DNA of 64,000 nt from Streptomyces humi (lineage in GTDB: Bacteria > Actinomycetota > Actinomycetes > Streptomycetales > Streptomycetaceae): contig NZ_LBMU02000075.1 of NCBI RefSeq assembly GCF_001005085.2, positions 1 to 64,000 of the forward strand, in the 5' to 3' direction. Under the pieces are notes generated by a model. That model made no database searches and had not been told where the DNA came from. It was given only the letters and a program-made list of their open reading frames with translations. The position numbers and the translations under genes are program-made. Position 1 is the stretch's first letter; every line of letters begins with the position of its first letter. This document shows, piece by piece, positions 1 through 8,454 of the stretch.

Positions 1-118
1 TCCGCCCGGTGATCCAAACGAAACTGCCTAGGCGTCCGCGCGGCTGAGCTTGTCGCGCGAGTACGGGTCCGTGGTCGGCTGATCGCGCCCGCGCGGCAGA
101 GCCGCACGTCGAACGGAG

Positions 119-145
119 CCCCGCGCCCCTTACGTGGGCGCGGGG
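119..145 (-). terminator. Hairpin terminator of the SPFH gene
   Basis: A 10-bp perfect inverted repeat (CCCCGCGCCC / GGGCGCGGGG) with a 7-nt loop lies 22 bases beyond the stop of the SPFH gene. Streptomyces terminators often lack a U-tract, as here. Bases 1-118 hold no supportable gene. Confidence 0.6.
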
Positions 146-166
146 AACCTCTGTTTCTGGGGCGCC

Positions 167-1114
167 CTAGTCGATGTTCGGCTTCTCGCGGCGTTCCTGG
201 GCCGGGATGTTGTGGCCGCCGCCGCCCGAGCCGCCGCCCAGGGGGCCGAAGTTGCCCATGGCGCCGGAGAGGCCCTTGAGGGCGTCGCCGATCTCGCTGG
301 GGACGATCCAGAGCTTGTTGGCGTCGCCCTCGGCGATCTTCGGGAGCATCTGGAGGTACTGGTAGGAGAGGAGCTTCTGGTCCGGGTCGCCGGCGTGGAT
401 CGCCTCGAAGACCGTACGGACCGCCTGGGCCTCGCCCTCCGCGCGGAGCGCCGCCGCCTTGGCCTCACCCTCGGCGCGCAGGATCTGGGACTGCTTCTCG
501 CCCTCGGCGGTGAGGATGGCGGCCTGGCGGGTGCCTTCCGCGGTGAGGATCGCGGCGCGCTTGTCACGGTCGGCGCGCATCTGCTTCTCCATCGAGTCCT
601 GGATGGAGGTCGGCGGTTCGATCGCCTTGAGTTCGACGCGGTTGACGCGGATGCCCCACTTGCCGGTGGCCTCGTCGAGGACGCCGCGCAGGGCCGCGTT
701 GATCTCCTCACGGGAGGTCAGGGTGCGTTCCAGGTCCATGCCGCCGATGATGTTGCGGAGCGTGGTGACGGTCAGCTGCTCGATGGCCTGGATGTAGCTG
801 GCGACCTCGTAGGTGGCCGCACGGGCGTCGGTGACCTGGTAGTAGATGACCGTGTCGATGTTCACGACCAGGTTGTCCTGGGTGATCACCGGCTGCGGCG
901 GGAACGGTACGACCTGTTCACGCAGGTCGATGCGGTTGCGGATGGTGTCTATGAACGGGACCACGATGTTCAGGCCGGCGTTCAGAGTCCGCGTGTAGCG
1001 GCCGAAGCGCTCCACGATGGCGGCGCTCGCCTGTGGGATGACTTGGATCGTCTTGATCAAGGCGATGAAGACCAACACCACCAGAATGACCAGGACGATG
1101 ATGACCGGTTCCAT
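167..1114 (-). CDS. SPFH/band 7 (stomatin/prohibitin-like, QmcA-type) membrane protein
   Basis: A 315-residue protein. A single N-terminal membrane segment (about residues 2-24, rich in I, V and L) is followed by a band 7 domain and then a long Ala/Glu/Lys coiled coil (about 190-240) of the kind that drives stomatin oligomerisation. The tail is Gly-rich. Family members form ring-like scaffolds in membrane microdomains and bind membrane proteases. The start is ATG with GGGGAG just upstream. The NfeD-like gene lies about 130 bp upstream on the same strand, the classic stomatin/NfeD pairing, so the two probably act together. The exact physiological role in Streptomyces is not known to me. Confidence 0.9.
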   Translation of the reverse strand: MEPVIIVLVILVVLVFIALIKTIQVIPQASAAIVERFGRYTRTLNAGLNIVVPFIDTIRNRIDLREQVVPFPPQPVITQDNLVVNIDTVIYYQVTDARAATYEVASYIQAIEQLTVTTLRNIIGGMDLERTLTSREEINAALRGVLDEATGKWGIRVNRVELKAIEPPTSIQDSMEKQMRADRDKRAAILTAEGTRQAAILTAEGEKQSQILRAEGEAKAAALRAEGEAQAVRTVFEAIHAGDPDQKLLSYQYLQMLPKIAEGDANKLWIVPSEIGDALKGLSGAMGNFGPLGGGSGGGGHNIPAQERREKPNID

Positions 1115-1244
1115 CGTCGCTCCCCGTACCCTTCTCCGCCTCGGCGCTTCGGCAGATCTTATGGTTGTTGAAGATCTTGCTGGATGAGTCTGACAGACGC
1201 ACGCGCAACTCGGGGACTCTTCTGTTCAGTTGAGTCTTACGAGG

Positions 1245-1676
1245 TCAGATGACTATCGCCGTGGCCCCCTCGATCTCCACGACATCCACTTCCTGTCCCA
1301 CTTCGTAGGCACGGTCCGGGTGGAGGGAGCGGGCCGACCAGATCTCGCCGGCGAGCTTGATCCGTCCGTCCGCGCCGTCGACGCGTTCGAGGACGACGGC
1401 CTGCTTGCCCTTCAGCGCGTCGACGCCGGTGGCGAGTCCAGGACGCTGGAGGGCGTGCCGGTTCGCGATGGGCCGTACGACGGCGATCAGGGCGACGGAG
1501 ACGACGACGAAGACGAGTACCTGGAGCACGACGCCCGCGCCGAGTCCGGCGGTGCCTGCGGCGGCCACGGCGCCGACCGCGAACATGCCGAACTCCGGCA
1601 TCGCGGTCACCACGAGCGGGATGCCGAGCGCGGCTGCGACGACGAGCCACCACACCCATGCGTCGATGTTGTTCAC
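1245..1676 (-). CDS. NfeD-like C-terminal OB-fold membrane protein
   Basis: A 143-residue protein with two or three N-terminal hydrophobic segments (about residues 7-75) and a C-terminal soluble domain from about residue 80 (pattern G-x-A-x-V-L ending in VEIEGATAIVI) typical of the NfeD beta-barrel. It is the short form without the N-terminal ClpP-like protease domain. In other bacteria NfeD partners bind SPFH proteins, and the SPFH gene lies immediately downstream on the same strand. The start is a GTG without a Shine-Dalgarno. A TACCAT-like -10 sits six bases before it, so the mRNA may be leaderless. Confidence 0.85.
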   Translation of the reverse strand: MNNIDAWVWWLVVAAALGIPLVVTAMPEFGMFAVGAVAAAGTAGLGAGVVLQVLVFVVVSVALIAVVRPIANRHALQRPGLATGVDALKGKQAVVLERVDGADGRIKLAGEIWSARSLHPDRAYEVGQEVDVVEIEGATAIVI

Positions 1677-1737
1677 ATTGTCATGGTAGGGCCGGGGGTG
1701 CCGAACCCGACAGGGTGCTTTGCCGCGTCAACGCCCG

Positions 1738-2529
<792 letters not shown>

Positions 2530-2679
2530 GAGCGCGTTGTCTCCCCTTGCAGTGTGGCCGGTCTCGGCTGTCGCGTACGCCTGTGGCTCGGGCGGCGGCA
2601 CCGGTGGGCGCAGCCCTTATGAAATCTACGCCACGAGTGCGGCGCTCCGATCCATCGGTCCGGTCCTTAGGGTGGGGGC

Positions 2680-3465
2680 ATGCTCACGGAACCGCGTTCA
2701 GGACGCCTCGCCGCTTGGGGAAATGCCCTATTGGCCGGACTTGTCTCTCCGGATGACGCCGTGCTCGCCATCGTCGGCGAGGACGCGGTGCACCGGGTGG
2801 AGGGGCTGCCGGGTGAGCCGGCTCCGGTCGGGCTCACTCTCGCGCTGGGGCGGCTGCGGGCGCTCGGGGCGACCGCGCTGCGGGTCGCGCTGCCGGCCCC
2901 TGGGCATCCGCTGGGGCTGAGCGGGCCGCCGGAGTTCAACGCGCGGGCGCTGGAGGCGGAGGAGGCGGTGGTCTGCCACGGCGCCGCGTTCGGCTTGGTG
3001 CCCGAGGTGTACGAAGCCGGGCCGGCCGGTGACGTGCATGTCGAGGTGGTCTGGCACGTGCTGCCGGTACGGGAGGCGCCGCCGGCCGACGTGCCGTCGC
3101 TCGGGGAGGCGGAGCGGGAGCTGGCGGAGGCGCTGCGGGACGCGACCGAGGTGCTGTCGAAGCTGGACGTCGCCGGGTCCGGGCCGGTGGCGGAGGCGGC
3201 GATCGACGCGTACCGGGCGCGGGCCGAACAGGGGCGGGAGGTGCTGGCGCCGGGGTATCCGCCGCGGGCGGTGCGGGTGCTGGAGCTGGCGCAGCGGGTG
3301 GGGCTGCTGGTCTCGCTGGCGTACGAGAACGGGCACGGGGGTGCGGTGAGCGCCTCGGAGATGGCGGCGCGGGGAGCCGCGTTGCGGCCGGTGGAGCGGA
3401 CGGCCCGGCGGGCCCTGGTCGCGGCGTACAACTCCGTCGTGGAGGAGCGGGAGCGGGGCCGCTAG
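2680..3465 (+). CDS. Conserved hypothetical protein (Streptomyces)
   Basis: A 261-residue acidic soluble protein with no signal peptide and no membrane segment. Coding bias is strong. It has no catalytic motif that I recognise. Sections around residues 130-260 are helix-rich (repeated Ala/Glu/Leu/Arg). It is divergent from the ABC ATPase gene and convergent with the chaplin, from which it is separated by a perfect hairpin. I recall an orthologue next to chpE in S. coelicolor but no known function. Confidence 0.8.
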   Translation: MLTEPRSGRLAAWGNALLAGLVSPDDAVLAIVGEDAVHRVEGLPGEPAPVGLTLALGRLRALGATALRVALPAPGHPLGLSGPPEFNARALEAEEAVVCHGAAFGLVPEVYEAGPAGDVHVEVVWHVLPVREAPPADVPSLGEAERELAEALRDATEVLSKLDVAGSGPVAEAAIDAYRARAEQGREVLAPGYPPRAVRVLELAQRVGLLVSLAYENGHGGAVSASEMAARGAALRPVERTARRALVAAYNSVVEERERGR

Positions 3466-3467
3466 GC

Positions 3468-3493
3468 GGTCTGGGGGCTGCCGCCCCCAGACC
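3468..3493. terminator. Bidirectional hairpin between convergent genes
   Basis: An 11-bp perfect inverted repeat (GGTCTGGGGGC / GCCCCCAGACC) with a 4-nt loop starts two bases after the hypothetical gene and ends eight bases before the chaplin stop. It can serve both strands. Confidence 0.75.
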
Positions 3494-3501
3494 TTCCCGC
3501 G

Positions 3502-3741
3502 CTACTTGTTGGTGGCGTGGTTGCCGAACGCCGGGTTCAGCAGGCCGATCACGTTGACGGAGAGGCCGCTGGCGTTGACCGGGACGTTGACCGGGACCTC
3601 GATCACGTTGCCGGAGACGACGCCCGGGGAGTTCGCGGCGTCACCCGTGGCGGTGGCGTCGGCGAAGGCGGCACCGGCGGAGGCACCCGCTGCGATACCG
3701 GCGACGGTCATGGCGACGGCGGCCTTCTTGGCGATGTTCAT
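3502..3741 (-). CDS. Short chaplin, cysteine-free
   Basis: A 79-residue precursor: a signal peptide (lysine-rich start, hydrophobic core, cleavage near AFA-DAT at about residue 28) followed by one chaplin domain. The domain carries the hallmarks SPGVVSGN, VPVNVPVN, SGLSVNVIGLLNPAFGN. Chaplins are secreted, amyloid-forming surface proteins that lower surface tension and coat aerial hyphae. Most short chaplins carry two cysteines; this one has none, as in ChpE. AAGGAGG lies upstream of the ATG. The next gene is a second cysteine-free chaplin, so this looks like a local duplicate of chpE. Expression is probably developmental, from family knowledge. Confidence 0.93.
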   Translation of the reverse strand: MNIAKKAAVAMTVAGIAAGASAGAAFADATATGDAANSPGVVSGNVIEVPVNVPVNASGLSVNVIGLLNPAFGNHATNK

Positions 3742-3847
3742 GGGAAAAGGTTCCTCCTTGTGCGGGTCCGGCCCGACCGTGGGCCATACCTGATCAACGC
3801 CGGCGGGGCCCCGGTGGCACGGACCGGGGCGCGTGACTGCCCGTTCG

Positions 3848-3881
3848 GATCATTGGGCGGAAAAGATCATCGGGCGGAAAA
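3848..3881. repeat. 17-bp tandem direct repeat upstream of the first chaplin
   Basis: Two adjacent 17-bp copies (3848-3864 and 3865-3881) start GATCAT and end GGGCGGAAAA; they differ at one base. The pair lies 107-140 bp upstream of the chaplin start at 3741, where an activator site would be expected. No known regulator consensus was matched. Confidence 0.6.
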
Positions 3882-3886
3882 GCCGA

Positions 3887-3918
3887 CCGGCCTCCCCGGG
3901 AGCACCCGGAGAGGCCGG
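3887..3918 (-). terminator. Hairpin terminator of chpE
   Basis: An imperfect 14-bp stem (CCGGCCTC paired with GAGGCCGG, then CCGGG with CCCGG, one mismatch) with the 4-nt loop AGCA lies 28 bases beyond the chpE stop. It separates the two chaplin transcription units. Confidence 0.6.
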
Positions 3919-3946
3919 AGGTCGCTGCCGCGGGTGCGGCGCGGTC

Positions 3947-4195
3947 TCAGTGGTTGAGGCCGAGGTTGCCGAAGGCGGGGTTCAGCACGCCGATGACGTT
4001 CACGCTGTTGCCGACGACGTTGACGGGGACGTGCACCGGGGCCTGGATGACGTTGCCGGAGACGACGCCGGGAGAGCCCTGGGCGCGGCCGTCGGCGTGG
4101 GAGCCGCCGGTGTGGGCGGAGGCCATTCCCGCACCCGCGGCCACGATCCCGCCGGCCACCATCGTCACGGCCGCTGCCTTCTTCAGGTTCTTCAC
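3947..4195 (-). CDS. chpE: Chaplin ChpE
   Basis: An 82-residue secreted short chaplin. A signal peptide (KNLKKAAAV... to MASA, residues 1-27) precedes one chaplin domain with SPGVVSGN, APVHVPVN, GNSVNVIGVLNPAFGN and ends LGLNH, which matches my memory of S. coelicolor ChpE almost residue for residue. There are no cysteines. The GTG start at 4195 was chosen because AAGGAGG sits eight bases upstream; the longer frame to 4243 has no ribosome binding site. It acts outside the cell on the hyphal surface, and in S. coelicolor it is also made during vegetative growth. Confidence 0.95.
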   Translation of the reverse strand: MKNLKKAAAVTMVAGGIVAAGAGMASAHTGGSHADGRAQGSPGVVSGNVIQAPVHVPVNVVGNSVNVIGVLNPAFGNLGLNH

Positions 4196-4364
4196 TTCTT
4201 GAGCCTCCTTGGCGATCGCCACGGCGGTCGCCGCGGCACGCACTGAAGAACGGCGGCGGCTGGGAGAGGATGCGCCGTCCGGGTGACATTCCCACGACGG
4301 TATGAATCTCAGCCCGGAAGGCGACCCTCCATGTTGCCGTCGGTGAAGCGTTGCGGAGGGCGTA

Positions 4365-5006
4365 TCAGCCGGTCACGCCATGGCGAACGGCCCACAGGGC
4401 GGCCTGGGTGCGGTCGGCGAGGTCGAGCTTCATCAGGATGTTCGAGACGTGCGTCTTGACGGTCTTCTCGGACAGCACCAGGGCACGGGCTATCTCACGG
4501 TTGGAGCGGCCGTCGGCGATCAGCCCGAGCACCTCGCGCTCCCGCTCGGTGAGCGAGCCGCCCCGGCCCTGGCCGGAGTTGGCCTCCTCCTGGGAGAGCA
4601 GGGCGCCGGCCACCTCGGGCTGGAGCAGGACGTGCCCGGCGTGCACCGAGCGGATGGCGGTGGCGAGCGCGTCGGGATCGACGTCCTTGTAGACGTACCC
4701 GGCGGCGCCGGCGCGCAGGGCCGGGACCACCGTGCGCTGTTCGGTGAAGCTGGTGACGATCAGCACGCGCGCGGGGCTGTCGAGTTCACGGAGCCTGCGC
4801 AGGGCGTCCACGCCGTCCATGCCGGGCATCTTGATGTCCATGAGGACGACGTCGGGGGCCAGTTCCTGGGCGCGTTCGACCCCTTCGGCACCGTCGGCCG
4901 CCTCACCCACGACCTCGATGTCGTCCTGCACCTCCAGGAAGGTGCGCAGGCCCCGTCGGACGACCTGGTGGTCGTCGACCAGGAGCACCCTGATTACGTC
5001 AGCCAC
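4365..5006 (-). CDS. NarL/LuxR-family response regulator
   Basis: A 213-residue regulator. The receiver domain (about 5-120) has the acidic pair D11/D12, phosphoacceptor D57 in LMDIKMPGMDG, and the conserved Lys in YVYKD. A C-terminal LuxR-type helix-turn-helix (about 145-205: LTEREREVLGLIADGRSN, SEKTVKTHVSNIL) follows. Its GTG start overlaps the end of the kinase gene by eight bases, so the two are translationally coupled and form one two-component system. Targets are unknown. Confidence 0.95.
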   Translation of the reverse strand: MADVIRVLLVDDHQVVRRGLRTFLEVQDDIEVVGEAADGAEGVERAQELAPDVVLMDIKMPGMDGVDALRRLRELDSPARVLIVTSFTEQRTVVPALRAGAAGYVYKDVDPDALATAIRSVHAGHVLLQPEVAGALLSQEEANSGQGRGGSLTEREREVLGLIADGRSNREIARALVLSEKTVKTHVSNILMKLDLADRTQAALWAVRHGVTG

Positions 5007-6144
5007 CGGGGACCTCCAGCTCGATCGCGGTGCCCTTGCCGGGCGCCGATTCCACGGTCAGGGTGCCGCCGACGCCGTCCGCGCGGTCCCGCATGGAGAC
5101 CAGGCCGAGGTGGCGTCCGGCACGGCGGGTGAGGTGCGGGTCGAAGCCGGTGCCGTCGTCGGTGACCCGCAGCACGGCGCCGCCGCCGCGCCGGTTCACG
5201 GTCACGTCGACGTGCTCGGCGCCGGCGTGCCGCAGTGCGTTGTGCAGTGCTTCCTGGGCCACCCGGAGCAGGGCCTCCTCCTGCGCGGCGGGCAGGGCGC
5301 GGAAGCCGCCGGCGGTGAAGGTCACGCGCGCGGTGTGGGCACGGTCGAGGACCTGGACCTGGGTGCGCAGGGTGGCGATCAGGCCGTCCTCGTCGAGGGC
5401 GGCGGGCCGCAACTCGACGACGGCGGCGCGTAGTTCGTCGGCGGCCTCGGCGGCCAGCGCGGCCACCTGCTGCAACTCGCCCTTGGCGCGGCCCGGATCG
5501 CGGTCGACCAGGGCGGCGGCGGCCTGGGCGGTGAGGCGCAGGGAGAACAGCTTCTGGCTGACCGCGTCATGGAGTTCGTGGGCGAGCCGGGAGCGTTCCT
5601 CGGCGATGGTCAGTTCGCGGCTGCGCTCGTAGAGCCGGGCGTTGGTGAGGGCGATGGCCGCGTGCTGGGCGAGGATGGAGAGCAGTTCCTCGTCCTCGGC
5701 GGTGAAGCCGCAGCCGCCCTCGGGCTTCTCGCAGTTCTTGTTGGCCAGGAACAGCGCACCGATGACCTCGTCGCCGTCGCGGATCGGCAGTCCCAGGAAG
5801 TCGGACATCTCGGGGTGGGCGGAGGGCCAGCCCTCGAAGCGGGGATCCTCGCGGACGTCGGCCAGCCGCTCGGCCTTCGCCTCGTGGAGCATGGCGGCGA
5901 GGATGCCGTGCTGGCGCGGGAGCGGGCCGATGGCCTTCCACTGCGCGTCGGTGACGCCGTCGACGACGAACTGGGCGAAGCCGCCGTGGTCGTCGGGGAC
6001 CCCTAGGGCGGCGTACTGCGCGTCGAGCAGCTCGCGGGCGGAGGCGACGATCGTCTTGAGGACGTCGCGCACCTCCAGATGCCTGCTCATGGCCAGCAGC
6101 GCGGCACTCACCGCGGCGAGGCCGGACCGGGGACCGTGACTCAT
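4999..6144 (-). CDS. GAF-domain sensor histidine kinase (HisKA_3)
   Basis: A 381-residue cytosolic kinase with no membrane segment. A GAF domain covers about residues 25-170 and contains the DevS-like motif FLGLPIRDGDEVIGALFLANK. The NarX-type dimerisation/phosphotransfer box ERSRLAHELHDAVSQ carries the likely phospho-histidine H192. A HATPase_c domain with DDGTGFD ends the protein. GAF kinases of this class often sense haem-bound gases or redox state. C138 and C145 lie close together within the GAF domain. It is first in a two-gene operon with the response regulator. Confidence 0.94.
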   Translation of the reverse strand: MSHGPRSGLAAVSAALLAMSRHLEVRDVLKTIVASARELLDAQYAALGVPDDHGGFAQFVVDGVTDAQWKAIGPLPRQHGILAAMLHEAKAERLADVREDPRFEGWPSAHPEMSDFLGLPIRDGDEVIGALFLANKNCEKPEGGCGFTAEDEELLSILAQHAAIALTNARLYERSRELTIAEERSRLAHELHDAVSQKLFSLRLTAQAAAALVDRDPGRAKGELQQVAALAAEAADELRAAVVELRPAALDEDGLIATLRTQVQVLDRAHTARVTFTAGGFRALPAAQEEALLRVAQEALHNALRHAGAEHVDVTVNRRGGGAVLRVTDDGTGFDPHLTRRAGRHLGLVSMRDRADGVGGTLTVESAPGKGTAIELEVPGG

Positions 6145-6369
6145 GCCCTCACGGTACCGGCGGGGTCCGACACCGGGGATCGGGCGATGGGGGCAGCGTC
6201 CGGGCCGGTGGGCGTAGGCCCGGGGTCCTAGGGCGCGGGGCCCCGTCCGTCGGCTTAGTCCGAAGGACCCCGTGCGGATGCGGCCCGCGTCCGAGGCGGC
6301 CGGGGCGGGCCCGTTCCTACGTTGGGGTCACCGCCGACCAGGGCGGACGGAGCCGAGGGGACGGTTGTC

Positions 6370-7065
6370 ATGCCGGTAGCGATCATCACGGGGGCCTCGA
6401 AGGGGCTGGGGCGGGCGCTGGCCGAGGCGCTGGCGGCGCGGGGCTGGGACCTGGTGCTCGACGCCAGGGGTGCCGGGCACCTGAAGGAGGCGGCGGAGGC
6501 CCTGGCGGGGCACGGGGTGCGGGTGGCGCCGCTGTCCGGGGACGTCACGGACGCCGGGCACCGGGCGGAGCTGGTGGCCGCCGCGCGGGCGCTGGGCGGG
6601 GTGGACCTGGTGGTGAGCAATGCCAGCGCGCTGGGCGCCGAGCCGCTGGTGCGCCTCGGTGAGCTGCCCCTGGCGGGGCTGCGGCGGGCGCTGGAGGTGA
6701 ACGTGGTGGCGGCGCTGGGCCTGGTCCAGGAGGCGCTGCCGCTGCTGCGGGAGTCACCGGTGGGGGCGGTGGTCGCGGTCAGCTCGGACGCGGGTTCCGA
6801 GGCGTACGAGACCTGGGGCGGCTACGGCGCCTCGAAGGCGGCCCTGGACCAGCTGGCGGCGGTGCTCGGCGTGGAGGAGCCGGGGCTGCGGGTGTGGGCG
6901 GTGGATCCCGGGGACATGGCGACGGAGCTGTACACGGCGGCCGTACCGGACGACGACGGTCCGCGGCCGGCGCCGGAGGCGGTCGTACCGGCGTTCCTGC
7001 GGCTGCTCGACGAGCGGCCGGCCAGTGGCCGGTACGGGGCGCCCGCCCTGGTGGAGGGGCAATGA
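6370..7065 (+). CDS. SDR-family NAD(P)-dependent oxidoreductase
   Basis: A 231-residue classical short-chain dehydrogenase. The nucleotide motif TGASKGLG is at residues 8-15, followed by the NAS motif (VVSNASAL), catalytic Ser in VAVSSDAG, and YGASKAA (Tyr and Lys). The start at 6370 is supported by GAGGGG nine bases upstream. The stop overlaps the next start as ATGA, so the gene is translationally coupled to the QueA-like gene. Substrate unknown. The coupling hints at a shared process with the downstream tRNA-modification homologue, which is unusual. Confidence 0.9.
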   Translation: MPVAIITGASKGLGRALAEALAARGWDLVLDARGAGHLKEAAEALAGHGVRVAPLSGDVTDAGHRAELVAAARALGGVDLVVSNASALGAEPLVRLGELPLAGLRRALEVNVVAALGLVQEALPLLRESPVGAVVAVSSDAGSEAYETWGGYGASKAALDQLAAVLGVEEPGLRVWAVDPGDMATELYTAAVPDDDGPRPAPEAVVPAFLRLLDERPASGRYGAPALVEGQ

Positions 7066-8156
7066 CGACCGTGCTGAGGGTGCCGGAGGAGCTGTCCGCG
7101 CGGGTGCCGGCCGAGCAGCGGGGGCCGGGGCTCGACCGGGACGCCGTACGGCTGCTGGTGTCACGTGGCACGGCGGTGTCGCACCACGGCTTCGCCGAGC
7201 TGCCCGGTCTGCTGCGGGCCGGGGACCTGCTGGTGGTGAACACCTCGCCGACGCTGGCGGCCGCCGTGGACGGGCGGGTCGGGCACGCGCGCGTGGTGGT
7301 GCACTTCTCCACGCGCGGGGACGCGGCGCACGGGGACGGCCGGTGGGCGGTCGAACTGCGGGAACCGGACGGGAGAGGGACCACACGCGCGCGTACGAGT
7401 ACGCACGCGGGGAGCGAGGTACGGCTGCCGGGCGGCGGGCTGCTGGTCCTGGAGGAGCCGCTGAGCGCACGGGGCGAGCGGCTGTGGTGGGCGCGGACGA
7501 CGGCGGACGTACGCGGGGTGCTGCGGGAGCACGGGCGGCCCGTCCGGTACTCCTACACGGAGCGGGACCAGCCGCTGTCCGTCTACCAGACGGTGTTCGC
7601 GCTGCCGTACGCCGACGGGGCGGGGAGTGCGGAGATGCCGAGCGCGGCGCGGCCCTTCACCGCGCGGACGGTGGCGGAGCTGGTGAGCCGGGGGGTGCAG
7701 TTCGCGCCGGTCACGCTGCACACGGGGGTGTCGTCGGCGGAGGCGCACGAGCCGCCGTACGCGGAGCGGTTCGCCGTGCCGGCGGAGTCGGCCCGGCTGA
7801 TCAACGCGGTGAAGGCGGGCGCGGGGCGGGTGGTGGCGGTCGGGACGACCGCCGTACGGGCCGTGGAGTCGGCGGCCGGGGCGGACGGGGTGGTGCGGGC
7901 GGCCCGGGGCTGGACGGAGCTCGTCGTGACGCCGGAGCGCGGGGTGCGGGTGGTGGACGGGCTGCTGACCGGGCTGCACGAGCCCGAGGCCTCGCATCTG
8001 CTGATGCTGGAGGCGGTGGCGGGGCGGCCTGCGGTCGACCGCAGCTACGAGGAGGCGCTGCGCGGGCTCTACCTGTGGCACGAGTTCGGGGACGTGCACC
8101 TCATCCTCCCGGAGGAGAGGCCTCACGCAGAGCATTGCGACAGCAACTCATGGTGA
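7062..8156 (+). CDS. queA: S-adenosylmethionine:tRNA ribosyltransferase-isomerase (QueA) family protein
   Basis: A 364-residue member of the QueA family, whose known enzyme adds the ribosyl moiety of SAM to 7-aminomethyl-deazaguanine in tRNA to give epoxyqueuosine. Family landmarks: an RLLVSRGT-type N-terminus, GDLLVVNTSPTLAAAV, PFTARTVAELVSRGVQFAPVTLHTG, and VGTTAVRAVES. The sequence is divergent from textbook QueA (for instance in the N-terminal FDYELP region), and no other queuosine gene lies nearby, so it may be a family offshoot. It starts inside the SDR stop codon. Confidence 0.82.
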   Translation: MTTVLRVPEELSARVPAEQRGPGLDRDAVRLLVSRGTAVSHHGFAELPGLLRAGDLLVVNTSPTLAAAVDGRVGHARVVVHFSTRGDAAHGDGRWAVELREPDGRGTTRARTSTHAGSEVRLPGGGLLVLEEPLSARGERLWWARTTADVRGVLREHGRPVRYSYTERDQPLSVYQTVFALPYADGAGSAEMPSAARPFTARTVAELVSRGVQFAPVTLHTGVSSAEAHEPPYAERFAVPAESARLINAVKAGAGRVVAVGTTAVRAVESAAGADGVVRAARGWTELVVTPERGVRVVDGLLTGLHEPEASHLLMLEAVAGRPAVDRSYEEALRGLYLWHEFGDVHLILPEERPHAEHCDSNSW

Positions 8157-8240
8157 GAAACCTGTAGGTCCGATGTGAGGCCGCACATAGGGCGCACATC
8201 ACGTACGAACGGACATAGGAGATATACACCCCGCACGCGA

Positions 8241-8271
8241 ACGGGACAGACAGCCCAGTCTGTCCCGTTTT
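8241..8271 (+). terminator. Rho-independent terminator of the SDR-queA operon
   Basis: A perfect 11-bp stem (ACGGGACAGAC / GTCTGTCCCGT) with a 6-nt loop is followed by TTTTG. It lies 85 bases after the queA stop and is the most canonical terminator in the window. Confidence 0.85.
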
Positions 8272-8358
8272 GCCCTTCCGGGCCCTACTACCTCAGGTCG
8301 TACGTCACACCTTTGCCTCGGCATTTTGCGGCCGCTAAGAATGGCTGCCGTCGCTCAG

Positions 8359-8408
8359 CACCGCGGGTTCTCCCCGCGGTGTTCGTGCAGGAGGAGCCGG
8401 TCTCCTCC
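8359..8408 (+). promoter_or_regulatory. Two stacked hairpins in the transglycosylase leader
   Basis: Two perfect inverted repeats sit next to each other upstream of the secreted transglycosylase: CACCGCGGG / CCCGCGGTG (8359-8367, 8373-8381) and GGAGGAG / CTCCTCC (8390-8396, 8402-8408). The second arm set contains a Shine-Dalgarno-like run. Their position 47-96 bases before the start suggests a structured 5' leader. Confidence 0.45.
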
Positions 8409-8454
8409 CGCGGACACCGAGCGACCTCCGCGCTATTCGAAGAGGTCCACTGCC

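Noticed and set aside
1..118. Possible start or end of a gene at the left edge
   Set aside because: A short minus-strand frame stays open to the edge, but there is no convincing start, ribosome site or recognisable protein.
8272..8454. c-di-AMP (ydaO) riboswitch before the cell-wall hydrolase
   Set aside because: Such riboswitches precede Streptomyces wall hydrolases, and this leader is structured, but the conserved GGGGAC and GGTGAATCC elements are missing.
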